From Hyaloscypha bicolor E (taxonomy: Eukaryota > Ascomycota > Leotiomycetes > Helotiales > Hyaloscyphaceae), in the NCBI RefSeq assembly GCF_002865645.1, contig NW_020194659.1, forward strand, positions 252,688 to 316,687: DNA of 64,000 bases, read 5' to 3'. Below, in pieces: positions 1-12,069 of this stretch (within the stretch, counting starts at the first letter, position 1; every line of letters begins with the position of its first letter). The position numbers and the translations under genes were made by a program. The notes beneath the pieces are model-generated. The model saw nothing but the letters and a program-made list of their open reading frames with translations. It did no database searches and had not been told where the DNA came from.

Positions 1-872
1 AGATCGACTGCAGTGAAGACGATGAAGAAGCACTCCTCATCCTGCAAAACATCGCACAATTAAATTTCAAGGCAGTACCAAAAAGAGTTTCCTACGACAT
101 TCTGTTTCCGTTGGCTGGCTCGATCGACCAATATCAATGCATTCGGATTATTTCGCCTTGGGACAAAATACCGGATAGTGAACGGAAGACAAGAGAGCAA
201 GGTGTATGGGCAGGAAGGTTGGCTCATTATCGCTTGGGTCTTTGGACGCGATGAGATATTTGAGGCATTGGCTAAGAGAATTGTGTCTACTATTCGAGTC
301 AATGAGAGAGGAGAGCTTTGGACAATTGATGTGGATATTCCCATTCCGGAGCCTATGCCATTGGAGGTTATCGGTAAGCTGACTGTGCCCACATTTATTA
401 GTACATTCGGGTTGTCTTGGCTAATATGAAGGTGCTAGAAAGCATTTCTGAGTTACCGTTTAATACCATCGAACGCCTGCTCAAGATTCCCTACGACATC
501 ATCGATCGTTACGAGATCAAACCTTTCAAAAGTTGGTCTGTACTTAACGTACCCTCATACGAGAAGTAAATCTGTAATACTAAAATATACGGAAGTACCT
601 CGACGGGGCTTCAATGAAGTGGTCTTTGGCCACGATAACGACCTGAAGAAGTACTGGTGAGCATCGAGACACTGGCGAAGAGAATCAAGGAGACTAAAAT
701 CCTAAAGACTACTAACATTGTGCTGGGTAACCCACCCCAAGTTTCCACACACCACAATTGAGTTGTCAGCAATTTCAAGTACCTGGCTTCTGACGTTGTG
801 GCTAGTACCGTGAGTCCAGAATTGAACAGTCATCGGAGACATGTGGCTGCACAAAAGCAGTTGTTGAGTTGA
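1..872 (+). pseudogene. BTB/POZ-domain fungal protein, decayed, 5' end outside window
   Basis: Fragments of one protein lie in order on the plus strand but in different frames. Frame 0 holds a stretch ending in SIDQYQCIRIISPW (about 6-175). The next frame holds GWLIIAWVFGRDEIFE (about 205-373). After a probable intron with donor at 374 come LPFNTIERLLKIPYDIIDRY (about 430-567) and then PEEVLVSIETLAKRIK (about 640-870). These match the order of blocks after the BTB fold in a large fungal BTB family whose members end in a similar SHRRH tail. Breaks: a one-base frame change near 165-210, another near 600-650, and an in-frame TGA at about 759 that a C-to-T change from CGA would explain. Function cannot be assigned. 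A multi-exon gene with unusual introns is the alternative, but the frame change near 165-210 leaves no room for an intron. Confidence 0.62.
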
Positions 873-1303
873 TGGAGTTCTTAGGAAGGATACGAAGAGG
901 CGACTTGGTTTCTCATTTTGAGCACGAGAGAGCTTGTGCATTGGGACGAGGTCTTTGACTCCGAAGCGGAGTTTTTTGATCATGTATCATAGATCCCTTG
1001 CAGCGCAATTTGAGGGAAGCGCAGTACAGAGAAAAGCATTTGAGAAACTCTAAATGGTCCATTGTGCAACGGTACTATGAAGAAATTCGTCGTTGTGTAT
1101 GGTTAAATTTTGTGCCTAGGCTCATAATCGTTACTTAAATTGACACTGTACGGGTTGTGGTAAAAGGGGGTATTGTAGTCACGTGACTGAAAATACATCC
1201 GATATCGTTCTCTCCCAGATTCACACAGTATCCTTCCTTCACATAACAAACATCCTAGCCAGAGCTTCTGTACCCAACCACCAAAGCTTTTCTATCTTAA
1301 GAT
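873..1303. other. Intergenic, 5' of P450
   Basis: No supportable gene. The stretch 1140-1303 is the likely promoter and leader of the P450 that starts at 1304; short open frames here show no recognisable protein. Confidence 0.5.
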
Positions 1304-3050
1304 ATGGCAATCTTGTTGCTTTTCGAATCTGTGTTACTGTTGTCCCTGGCATACATATTTGTCATCCGACCCATTTTCTTCTCCCCCCTCTCTAGGATAC
1401 CGAGTGCGCACTTTACGAGTCACTTCTTAAATGGCTGGATTATCTGGCAACGATATCTAGGCCGAGAAACTAAGGCCATTCATGACGCACATCGGCGCCT
1501 GGGTCCAATCGTCAGGTTAGGCCCAAGAGAGCTCAGCGTGAATTCCGCCGATGCGCTCAGAGTCATTTACAGCGACCGATTTGATAAGGATGCGTTCTAC
1601 CACGCTTTTGCTAATTATGGGTAGATTGCTCCGTCTCCCGATAGACCTGTGAGATCATGCTGACAAGTCTTCAGCGTACCAAACATGTTTTCCATGATAG
1701 AGAGAAAACCCCATGCAGGGAGGAAGCGTATGTTCTCAAATATCTACAGCAAATCAGCTCTTCAGTCATCCCAAGTCATTCGAGATTTGTCCCGAGAAAT
1801 CGTCATCGAGCGGTTGCTCCCGATCATCGAGACAGCTGCAGTACAAGGGGGCTTCCTCAATGTACTGGAATATAACTTTGCCGTCTACATGGACTTCATT
1901 AGCGCCTTTATCTTTGGCCTGCAAAATAGTGCAAATTTCTTGCTAGATTCGGAAGCTCGAGAAAGATGGCTCGTGAAACGAAAGATCGCCAAGGGATATG
2001 GTTTCTGGTCAATGAATTTCCCTCTTCTCACAACTTTCCTCACGAAACTTGGTATTAATCTCGAACCCCCGGAGGTCAATTGTGCATTGGACGAAATCAA
2101 ACAACCATGTCTTGAAATGCTTCAGAAGGTTGAGGCTTCTTCAGAAGTTCGCCCGAAAGGGTCACGGAAAGATCAAAAAGATGACATTTGGACGAAGCCG
2201 GTTGTTTATGATCAACTTCTCAGCCAGCTCAACTCTTCAGACGACAAAACACCACCACCCCCTCTTCCAAAGTCTCAACTTCGACTAGTTGTCGCCTCTG
2301 AACTCATGGATCATATACTAGCAGGCACAGAGACGAGTTCCTGGACCCTGGCCTATCTGATGCACGAGCTTTCCCAGCGTCCTGATCTCCAATCCTCCCT
2401 CCAAAAAGAAATGCTTTCTCTGTCCCCTCCCATACTCTATCCCTCCTCTATATTGACCCAGAAGTCCTCTTTATATCCCGCTTCCGAACTGCCGTCTCCG
2501 CGATCCATCGATAGCCTCCCCCTCCTGGATGCCATCCTTCTGGAAACACTTCGTCTCCGTCCCTCAGTCCCAGGTTCCCAGCCCCGAATAACACCACCAA
2601 GTGAGCCACGCTCTCCCATCTCGATTTGCGGATATAACAACATCCCGGCTGGTATTCGGGTCAGTGCGCAAGCGTATTCTCTGCACCGGAATGAGGAAGT
2701 GTTCCAGGAGCCGGAGATGTGGAGACCGGAGCGATGGCTGGAAGTTACTCAAGATGAAAGGGACGAGATGATGCGGTGGTTCTGGGCGTTCGGAAGTGGT
2801 GGGAGGATGTGTATTGGAAATAACCTTGCGGTGATTGGTGAGTGGAAGAGAGATTTCCATCATGTTTCACCTATCTTTTGCTCGAAAGTCTCAACTGATC
2901 TGTCAATCAGAGCTGAAGATTGTTGTGGCTGCAATATATACGAATTATACGACGAAAATTATCGATGATGGGGATATCGAGCAGCTGGATGCGTATAGTG
3001 CTGGACCGAAGGGTGACAAGTTGATCTTACAATTCAAGAAAGTTCGATGA
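1304..3050 (+). CDS. Cytochrome P450 monooxygenase (paralogue 1)
   Basis: Haem-thiolate monooxygenase, expected on the ER membrane. I place coding exons at 1304-1620, 1675-2837 and 2911-3050 (539 aa); introns of 54 and 73 bp have GT...AG ends and keep the frame. The first about 20 residues are a hydrophobic anchor, followed by a short Pro-containing hinge. The I-helix oxygen-binding motif AGTETS is at about residues 322-327, the K-helix ETLR at 396-399, PERW about 458-461, and the haem loop FGSGGRMCIG has its ligand Cys near 485. The substrate is unknown. It is a paralogue of the P450 at 8018-9880: first and last coding exons have the same lengths (317 and 140 bp) and the same phases. A SAT4/PTH11-type membrane protein and a permease lie between the two, which hints at a shared metabolic task, by inference only. 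Confidence 0.93.
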
Positions 3051-3087
3051 GCTCCAAGCTGGGCACCTTTCTTTTCGGCCTTTCTTT

Positions 3088-4398
3088 TCAGACTTTCTTC
3101 CCCGCAATAATGAATGGCACGTCCTTATACACGGCAAGATGACCTGAAGTGCTCAATTCTGAGACTGATAGAGCCAAGCCCTGATCTTTGCTCCTCCCAT
3201 CCAAACCTTCTATAGAGTTCGTCATTCCCAAGCGGTCAAACATCTCCAGATCGTCTCTAAATTCGACATCCGGGCCTCCGCTATAATTCGTCCCGAATTG
3301 AGGTAACCAAGTTTTTCGGTTCTCGACAGTTCCATCACTGTACGTCCTGGACGGATAACCCCAGTATTTCACAGCAGGGAAGATATCGCGAAACAGTGCC
3401 CAGATTGCAGGGAGGTTCGTGACATAGATCGAGACAGAAGCTTCGCGGAAGTACCAGTTCAGGTACGAGTATGATACCAAATCTGGAACGAGGGAGTAAA
3501 CCTTCGTCAATATTGCTGCAGCGATGACAAAAACACCCATTCCAAAGACGCAGACCAGTATAATCTTCTGCTGGATGGGGATTCGGAGTTTCATTAGGAG
3601 AGGAATGGCAACAAGGAGGACAACCAAGTCAGCACTGACGTTGAAAGTTCCTTCAACTATCTCGAAGTTGTAGTATGACCAGCATTGATCTTACACGTCG
3701 TCATCAGCCTTGTATTTCAAAATATCCCTCGACTTGAACTCACCGTCGGTAGCCGGGACCGCCCAGTATCCCGAGAATGGTCTGCAGGTTGTGAAGAGCG
3801 CAATCTGGCAGGCCACAAAACCAGCAGCAACATATATTAAAACAGCATTGATTATCTTTCCTCGAGTCAATCCTTCACTGTTCCTCTGCAATGATCAGTC
3901 GTCCATTTTCAAACCAGCAAGAGCTTCAATCAATCAATCAACCAAAGTTCACTCACGTCAAGCGTCTGTATATCAACAGCATGCAAATCTTGCAAGTCCA
4001 AACACAAAGTACCATCACTTCTTCCGAGACTAACACCCATTTACTCCCACTTATTCTATCTGCCTTGGTCTGCGGTGTCAATGCCGCGATATCCTCCGGT
4101 GTCATGTAGTTGGATCCCCCGCCGATTATGACTCTGTTGACGGAGACAACGAGGAGAGTATACCATGGTATTACAGTAATGATAAGCCAATCATCTGTCC
4201 GAAGTCTTTTGATCCCCAGCCTTCGAATTTGCGATGCCCTATAAAGTTCAAAGTAGTTAGAATTGGGCTTCAGAAACACTACATAGAGTATGCTTGAAGC
4301 ACTTACAGCCGGGTGAAGATCGCGAGCATTCCTACACCGTACAGAGTCCACGTTTCGATCTTAAACTCTTGGTTAAAGCTCTGTGATGTAGACATCAT
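3088..4398 (-). CDS. Fungal rhodopsin-domain integral membrane protein (SAT4/PTH11-related)
   Basis: Predicted seven-helix plasma-membrane protein of the fungal rhodopsin family. Exons, from the start: 4307-4398, 3957-4238, 3744-3883, 3088-3689 (371 aa), with introns of 68, 73 and 54 bp. Family marks are RLRTDDW after helix 1, a long extracellular stretch, YRRLT after helix 3, the CRPF...YW element before the Cys-containing loop, QCWSYYNF, and IPLLMKLRIP in helix 5. The C-terminal about 95 residues are hydrophilic and probably cytoplasmic. The start is a double Met; either codon at 4398 or 4395 could be used. Ligand and signalling role are unknown; PTH11 itself is a surface-sensing receptor, but most relatives are uncharacterised. 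Its stop lies 37 bp from that of the converging P450, and it diverges from the permease at 5494. Confidence 0.87.
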
Positions 4399-5493
4399 GA
4401 TATCAAGCGATGTCGCACAGCAACATTGGTGAAAATGGATTGTATCGAATTGACTGGAAGCAACTCGACCTTCAACTTATCTATTCAATCATAGGAACAT
4501 GAAAAAACAGATAACATTTGACGGATACTCACCGGCGTAATCTTGCAAGCTGGAAGCCAAAACATATCCCGCTCTGTCTGTGCAGATCTATACGACATGA
4601 ATATGTTGGTCGGATTGGTCCAGGAATCCTAAAGATCGAAATCTTGAAGTCCATTTGATACCGACGACCCGTCCCTTTGGCCCTTGCTCGTGTAACAGCT
4701 CTCTTCCCAACTCGGAGAATGCATTTCGTGAACAATTTCTCCCCCACGCAGACGGCCGACCGCTCTTCCCAAAGGCCCAATGGGTAAGTCTTTTACCAGG
4801 GTCTGTGCTGCTCATTTCCCCTCCTCTCCAAAAATAATCCTTGCACGCGGCACAGGCTAAGAGCAGCCGAGCAGGGTCGCCCCGAACCATTAAAAGCTTG
4901 TTGTTTTTAAATTCGGTTACACCACAAAAGCCATAAGAACGTTCCACAGAGTGGGGGAAGAAGTCGTCCGTACCTGGGTAGCGAATAGAAAATCGTTCTG
5001 TTCCGCAATGTACTTCCGATAACCTTTCACGCTGTTTGCGGGAGTGAACGGCAGATAATGCAACTCTCAACTGCCAAGGTCCACGAAATGCAGGTTGCGT
5101 TCCTGATCCAGCAGTGACTCAATTGGGCATTTACAACATGGCGGCTGATTGGCGACCGCTAAATTGAGGGGACGTAAAATTATCTCGTAAGGGAAGCGAT
5201 TGGGAGATAACCTTGGTTTAACCCGGCCCCTGGGACACCATCTAATCCTTCTGATTGTATTCCTTTTCTTTTTGTGCCTCCATACTTCTTTCTCGTCGGA
5301 GGCTAGGCAGTAGTCTCTAAATTATTGCGTAGCCCAGTCCTCAAAAGATCTCGGCATCGTACGACGGCCACGAAAAAGAAAACGGACTCCTTATCTCGAT
5401 TCGAAAGCCTGCCAACCACTTCGGGAAAGATTTTCATTTCATGGGCTTTGGTCACACAGCTCCAAATCGCCCGCTGGCCCTCCCTGTCTTACT
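4399..5493. other. Divergent promoter region between rhodopsin protein and permease
   Basis: About 1.1 kb between two outward-facing genes. A 160-codon open frame on the minus strand (4588-5070) is rich in Arg and shows no family motif, so I do not call it a gene. Nothing else supportable. Confidence 0.45.
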
Positions 5494-7292
5494 ATGATAT
5501 CAATATCACCTTCCAATATGGAGAAAGTTACAGAGCAAAAGCACACAACGGATTCGGTTGGTGTTGAAAATCAAGGTCCAGATTCCGATGGACTCATCAA
5601 CGCTTCAGGTCATCGCCAAGAGCTTGACCGAAACTTTCACTTCATTCATATTGCTGGGTTGGGGATCACTTCCGGGAACACATGGATTGCAATTGGTGGT
5701 AGTGTTGTAAGTTTATCTCGGACTGGTCCAAAAAGAAGAAATGACTTACAATCTGATGCTGGCAACAATAGACTGTAGCCATTTACAATGGCGGACCACC
5801 AGGAGTTATCTATGAACTGTAAGTTCTCAAGTAAATATTCAGGAAACCCTACTCATTTGTTCAGGGTTGCTGCTTCCGTCTTTTACTGGCTCATCGCTGC
5901 ATCTATTGCAGAGCTTGCTTCGGCAATGCCGTCATCTGGAGGAGGTGCGTCCAAATCCATTGTTTCATCTTGCCAAGTTAACCCTCGAGTAGTCTATCAC
6001 TGGGCCTCGGTGACAGCAGGTCCGTATGGCAGAGTTTGTGGCTGGTTTGCTGGCTGGTGGAACTTTCTGGCCTGGATTCTGGGCCTGACTGCCACTGCTC
6101 AAATCGTCGCTGTACAGTGCGTGTCCATGTATGCTCTGTTCCACGACGGGTTTGAGATTCAGAGATGGCAGGTGTTTGTGGCCTATCTTATCTGCATTTG
6201 GTCCTGTTGTTTCATCACGTTGTATGCCAACAAAGCACTTCCTATCATCGAATCCATCGGAGGTTTTTTGGTCATCGCCGGCGTAATTATCACCATTCTT
6301 GTGTGTGCTATAATGCCGCATTATAAGAGTGGGTATGCTTCAACGAAATTTGTCTGGCGTGAATGGCAAAACCAGACAGGGTATACGAGCAACGGGTTTG
6401 CGTTTTGCCTAGGGATGCTAAACGGAGCTTTTGCTGTTGGCACCCCCGATGTCATCACACATATGGCAGAAGAGATCCCCCAGTATGTACCAACCTCCCT
6501 GAAACGCCACACTAACTGATCCTTTCTCGAAGTCCAAGCAAAAACATCCCAAAAGCCATCTTGGCACAGTTCATCATCGGATTTTTCACCGCCTTCTTCT
6601 ATCTTATCGCCATGTTTTACAGCATCAACGATCTTACAACAGTTCTAGAGAACCCGTATCTCTTTCCGCTTGCTGAAATCTACCGGCAATCGACTGGGTC
6701 TGCAGGGGGCTCGCTCGGACTTCTCATTCTGGCATTCCTCCCCTCTCTCGTCGCGACCTTAGGATGCTACCTGACAGCAAGCAGAGTATTTTGGACCCTA
6801 GCCCGAGACAAAGCAACTCCTTTCCATGGATTCTTTGCCGTGGTAAATCAAAAACAACGAAATCCATTCAACTCAATTATGCTATGTGCAGTTATTTGCA
6901 CCCTTCTCGGCTGTATCTACGTCGGAAGCCAAACAGCATTCAACGCATTCATTGGGTCCTTCGTCGTACTATCATCGCTCTCATATCTAGCAGCCATTCT
7001 CCCTCATTTTCTCACTCGAAGAATCAACGTCGCTCCGGGGTGGTTCTGGATGAGAGGGGCAACTGGGTTCATTGTCAACGGGATATCGTGTCTTTACATC
7101 ATAGCTTTTATAGTGATCTTCTGCTTCCCATTTGCGTTACCATTTGATGCGGCGACGATGAATTATACTTGCTTAATCACTGGGGGTTTATCAGTTTTCG
7201 TAGCCATCTTTTGGTTTTCGAGGAGTGCAGATTATGTTGGGCCACAATTTGTGCCGTTGGAGAGCGCAATTTTGGCAAAGGACGCTATATGA
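5494..7292 (+). CDS. APC-family amino acid/choline permease (HNM1/GABA-permease type)
   Basis: Proton-coupled uptake permease of the amino acid-polyamine-organocation superfamily, about 12 membrane helices, plasma membrane. Exons 5494-5706, 5772-5818, 5865-5944, 5993-6482, 6533-7292 (529 aa). The opening HFIHIAGLGI...NTWIAIGGS, then YNGGPPGVIYEL, the helix 2 segment ASIAELASAMPSSGG, VYHWASVTAGP and the GTPDVITHMAEEIP signature follow the fungal choline/GABA transporter layout. The third intron (5945-5992) is 48 bp, so it leaves the frame open if retained; I call it an intron because removal restores the SSGGVYHW join expected in the family, while the intervening residues are not membrane-like. 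Met at 5518 is an alternative start. Substrate (choline, GABA or another amine) cannot be told from sequence. Confidence 0.9.
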
Positions 7293-8017
7293 TATCAAGA
7301 GTTCACAGGGACTTCAAAATTTTGAAGACAAGGACGGGTAATCCCCCGCCGTGGCACAGGTTATGAATTTAATGAAATTATGCCATCCTTCATCACAAAC
7401 CTCCACCCTCCTCAGAACAATGATATCCTCCAGCATTCTAGACCTATATTTAATAACTTCCCTCTGAAAAGTACCACCAAACAGCTCACAATCAAGTAAG
7501 AAGCAATAGATCCAAATGATATTTGACAGGTATTGTGGCAACCCCGCAGCCCCTTTTCGGGCTCGCTTAACGAGCCTTCGAACTAAAGTCGGTATTTTTA
7601 GGGCATTTCGCTAAGAAACGAACCCCATAACTATTTTGGATGCTTTTCCTTTATATTCATAATTGGTTATTAAGGCTTTCTAAACTCATTCTGGCTTCTT
7701 TTGTTGTGTGTGCTTGAATGGTATAAAGTTTCAATCTATAGTTGTTAAGAAACTGTGAAGTGAATTGGGCGACTTTGGTTTTGCCAGACCTGAATATATC
7801 GCTAAAAACACGGGCTTTGGTCCGTAGGCTCATAAGCACTGAGGGGATCTGCACTGGAATGTAGCCATTCAAGACCCGAGTGTGGGAATCAAGAGTGCGG
7901 AGGAGTCGAGAGGCTGAAAGGAATATCAAAAGGTGGCGGAAAAGCTGTTCTATCATATAGTACTTGATATGACAAAACTAAACCGTTCCGGTTGGCATGG
8001 TTTACTCCGTCTGTCCT
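7293..8017. other. Intergenic between convergent permease and P450
   Basis: No gene seen. Two touching perfect stem-loops lie at 7548-7563 (agccc/gggct) and 7560-7576 (ggctcg/cgagcc), about 270 bp past the permease stop; they could mark 3' processing or a decayed small repeat. The 99-codon open frame at 7657-7956 shows no family features. Confidence 0.4.
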
Positions 8018-9880
8018 CTATTCGACCTTCTCGAATCTCAAGATCAGCTTCCCACCACTCGGTCCGGCAATAAATTCATCCGCAGGCTCGATTCCTTCCG
8101 CATCCACAATGTGAGTACTGAAATTCGTGTACACCGCCGCCAGGAAAACGAGCATTTCTGTACAAGGTTAACTTTGATCCGAATAGCAGAATGGATGATA
8201 TCTCCAACACAAAAACAAAAGGAAGGACTAAGGGGGAGTGAAGAGCCAGGAGGAGTAAACTAAATCATTAAGATAAAAGGCTCACCTTGCAGAGCAAATT
8301 CCTTCCCAATGCACCCCCTGCTCCCACTCCCAAATGCCCAAAACCAGTTTTTCACCTCCCTCTCCTTCCCGCCCATCCAGCGCTCAGGCAACCACTCCTC
8401 GGCCCTCTTAAATGTCTCTTCATTTCTGTGCACCGAGTAGGCTGCAGCATGAGCCACAATACCCTCGGGAAGCGGGTACCCACACAGCACTGCTCCTCCA
8501 CGAGGAACAACTCGAGGTTGACCTGCTGCTCCAGGTGGATACAAACGCAGTGTCTCGTACAGAGCTGCATTGAGGAAGGGAAGACTGTCCAAGGCCCTGG
8601 GAAGTGTGGGGGGCGGAACAGAGGCTGAAAATGCATTGTCTCCAGTACTGATAGGGAACATGAGAGGTGGGTTCACAGACCGCAGCTCTGCCCGGAGTGA
8701 TGTTTGGAATTCTGGGTGCATGCATAACTCGTACATCGTATAGGCTAGTGCAATGCCTGATGACTCATAGCCTGCGATCATATGATCCAGCATATCTGAA
8801 GCCACGGACTTGCGGAGAAAATCTGGACCTCGGGCTGGCGAAAGAGGCGTCTTTTCTAGAGTCTTTTCTAGAGCTGAATATAGTTGCGAGTAGACCACAG
8901 GTTTGGTGCTGCTAGAGGTGAAGGAGTTCGTTTCCGTGGCGGTCTGGAGATGTGAGCACAGCTTCCAGCACTTCTCTTCCATGTAAGCCTGGCCGTCCAT
9001 GGCTTCCTGTGGGACGAGGTTAATGCCAATGCGTTGCAAAGCCCGAGTCATAGCTGGCAAGCGCCCAGCCCAGAAAACACCGCGCTTCACGGCTGTGAAG
9101 GCAGCAAGGAAGCCGCTGAGTGCTACATCATCGCCGAGGAAATTGGTTCCGTAGGCACTGCCGAACTCATAAGCGGACATCACATCCATCCCGTAGGCAT
9201 AACCAAGGCGTAGGACATCAAGAGAAGAGCCAATAGTGGCTGAAGTGGCGATCTTGGGCAGCACACCTTCGGTGAGGATGCGCCTATTGAAGTTGGAGAC
9301 GTCTGGGGAGTTCTGAAGAAATGATTTCGAATAGATGTTTGCCATTCGGCGCTTGTGAGCGGAGTGTGGGGCGGATTGAATTTCGGCCACCAAAGGTGGA
9401 ATTCTTGCTGGGAGTCAGCAGGTTCTGATTCAGGAGTTTGTACGATCGATATAAAGAGGGGAGGAGGCAGGATGGCTACGGCCAAAACGTAACACATGCC
9501 GACGGTATCTTTTGGACATAAATATCTCAGAAAGAACTCCAGCCAATCATAAAATACACTCACTCGTAGTTGATAAAAGCCTCATACCACGTGTCTTTGT
9601 CCCAGTTCCCATATATAGTTTTTATCCCCTGTAAAGTGCACACACTGATTTCCTCTGGGGCAAGGCGTATTACCGGCCCGAGCCGCTTGTGCGACTCCCA
9701 TACGGTGCGGTTCTCGCGCTTGCGGTACCGGATTGATATCAACCATATCGGGAAGAATGGAGCCGTAAAGTGAGCGTTTGGGATAGCGTTGAGAGGTCGC
9801 AGCCTGCCGAAGTACTGGTACACGAAATAGAGGACCAGAAAGACCAGTGGGAGGAGAATCACCGGAGTCAAAGAAGGCAT
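8018..9880 (-). CDS. Cytochrome P450 monooxygenase (paralogue 2)
   Basis: ER-anchored haem-thiolate monooxygenase. Exons from the start: 9564-9880, 8286-9403, 8018-8157 (524 aa); introns are 160 and 128 bp. I start at 9880, where a hydrophobic anchor opens the protein; an upstream in-frame Met at 9979 would add a hydrophilic 33-residue extension. The I-helix reads AGYESS (about 316-321), with Ser where the proton-relay Thr usually stands; K-helix ETLR is at 389-392, PERW near 444, and haem loop FGSGSRGCIG has Cys near 470. The paralogue at 1304-3050 has the same exon lengths at both ends and shares the blocks RKRM/KRRM...NIYSKS and TKPVVY/STKPVVY. Substrate unknown. The Thr-to-Ser change could alter uncoupling or substrate class, by inference. 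Confidence 0.92.
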
Positions 9881-12069
9881 GATAGCGGGGTTGACGGGGT
9901 TGAGACCTCCAGAAGAGTACAGTGGGAGGGATCTGGGCAGATGAGAGAAAACGAAGGGCGCGTCTGGCTGCGCAACCAAGAGGGGTATTGAAAAACAAAA
10001 CGGATAACGAGGTGCTTGATATCAGACACCGGGGAGATGGCAGGACGTATGAAGACAAACCCTCGAAGTTCTTGGTTTAGAAGTCGCTTTGGTCGCACAG
10101 ATGCAGCACAGCAGTCACCACGACTCACGAGTCGCGATTTCCCAAATTGCCCTCAAAATTCAAGCAAATTTGTTTGGATCCCGGGGCGAGCGAGAGAAGC
10201 TCGGGGAGACCTGGAGAGTGGGAGGCGTCCTTCTTCATTGAATTGGCTTATCAGAGCTCAATCAAGCTGTCGTCCAAGCATATGGGCTGATTTGGCTGCA
10301 GATTCATCACACTTCGCCAGAAAAGCCTATGAAATCGTGAGAAGGATGAGCTGCTGCATTCAAATGGCGTTGTGGAAGGGTCTAGGTTTGTCGCGACAGG
10401 GCTGTTTTTCATGGACGGATCCCCTGTAGTTGCAGTGCAAGAGCTCTGGAGACCTGCAGCACTTCAACCTTGGTTAGGCCTAGCACAACGCCTTCGCTCC
10501 GGGGCCCTGGCTTCCACCTCCCCACGGACCTGCTTTGCTTCTCGGGCGGTGGAGAGCCAATCATCTGGAGAAAGGTAACAATTGAAAGCCATACATACCT
10601 CAGCGAGTTGGGCCGGAACGCATAAGGTTAGCACCGGAAGGGTAATTGATCTGGCCTCGTTACAATCTACCACATCCAGCGGAAAAACATAAGCTGAATT
10701 CTCCTCAAACAATTCGAAACTTTAGCCCCTTGGTATGCATAGAGTTTCTTCCGCCAAAGGAATTAAACGTTGAGACTCAAATCCTCGTTCCTTGTGCTTT
10801 TAGAAATTGGCTGTCAGGGTGTTGATGAAAAGCAATGAAGTGAAGTTGGTGAAAGAAGCGAATTTGTTTGACTGGGCCATACATCAACAGGAGAGCACAG
10901 CTTTGCCGTTCGAAACAAAACATGATATCTTTCATACGTTTGTATAAGCTACAGAGATTGTTCTAATAGTATATCCAAACATGCAAAAATCCAAAATGCC
11001 TTCCCCAATCCAAACCAAACACTTCCCACCAAAACCCCAACTCCACCGATCGCAATTCCAGCTCTGGTCTACCAAAGTACAGAATATAAAAATATTCCAA
11101 ATTTTTGCCCAAGTCTCCCATATTGGCACATTAAGCATGCTCTAGAGGTTACCTAATACATCGTGTCCTTTCTTATCATCTGCTGGCTATCATTTGAAAC
11201 AAGCGTTTTTCAGCGCCTCGGAACGGCCTGCGCGCTGAGGCCCCGTGCGGGAAAGTTGTTTGAACTGGAGCATGGCTTGCGGGGAAGCACTTCCGGGTGG
11301 CAGGGTCCACGGAGGGGACCCAGTCAGTAAATCATTTCTTACAGGCCAGGATTCAAAGACTAAATGTTCCAGAACGCCACGGGCCGGGCGGGGGCGTCCA
11401 GGGGAGACGCGGTCGAGGGCAGCACATGGGGATGGTAGCACCGGCGGTCACTGGGAGGGAAGATTTACGTTTGCCACAAGCGGGCAAATTATTGGTTTCT
11501 TCCCGTTCCCGCGGGCGAGCTCCACTTGAGTTTCCCCATCTTTCGGTTGCTGGGACCGTTCTGACAATTGGACTACATTGTAAACAGTGATCAGAGAATC
11601 GATATTCAGTCTAGAGATCTAAGTCTAATGTAGTGCAGCAAAGGATATATCCGCTGCGGAAAGAAGGGGGAAAGAAATGTCACGTGATTCCCCAATTGGC
11701 ACGTTTCCAACATCTTAAAGATGGCCTGAAAATAGCCCGGGACACGGTCGGCTTCCCTCGACCTATCCTCTCAAAATTGAATGCGAGATCCATTGACGGA
11801 AAGGTCCCAGAAAGAAAAGTCCGATCTCACCACTCCTTGGCGAAATAATTGGAACCATAAATGGAACTGCATCGTATGGCCCGCATAAATGGTATCGATT
11901 TTTGTTGATACAGCCTTGGGTGACATGCACTACCTCCCTCAACAAACATTACCTATACAGAGATTGTTAATCCACAAAATGGAATATGCTAGGTAAACCC
12001 CCATTTCGGGCTCTGCCCGCCACAACCCAACGAAATGATATCACCTTTCACTCTCAACCCACCTCTAAT
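9881..12069. other. Intergenic, 5' of P450 paralogue 2
   Basis: About 2.2 kb without a gene I can support. Open frames of up to 137 codons (10016-10429) lack family motifs. A GC-rich patch at 11200-11530 interrupts otherwise AT-leaning sequence. Confidence 0.45.

Noticed and set aside
4588..5070. 160-codon open frame on the minus strand
   Set aside because: Arg- and Cys-rich with no hydrophobic core or family motif; it lies in the promoter gap of two divergent genes.
1304..9880. Classical polyketide, peptide or terpene gene cluster
   Set aside because: No synthase, cyclase or prenyltransferase is present in or near the two P450s.
10016..10429. 137-codon plus-strand open frame
   Set aside because: Sits just upstream of P450 paralogue 2 in opposite orientation and shows no domain; more likely promoter sequence.
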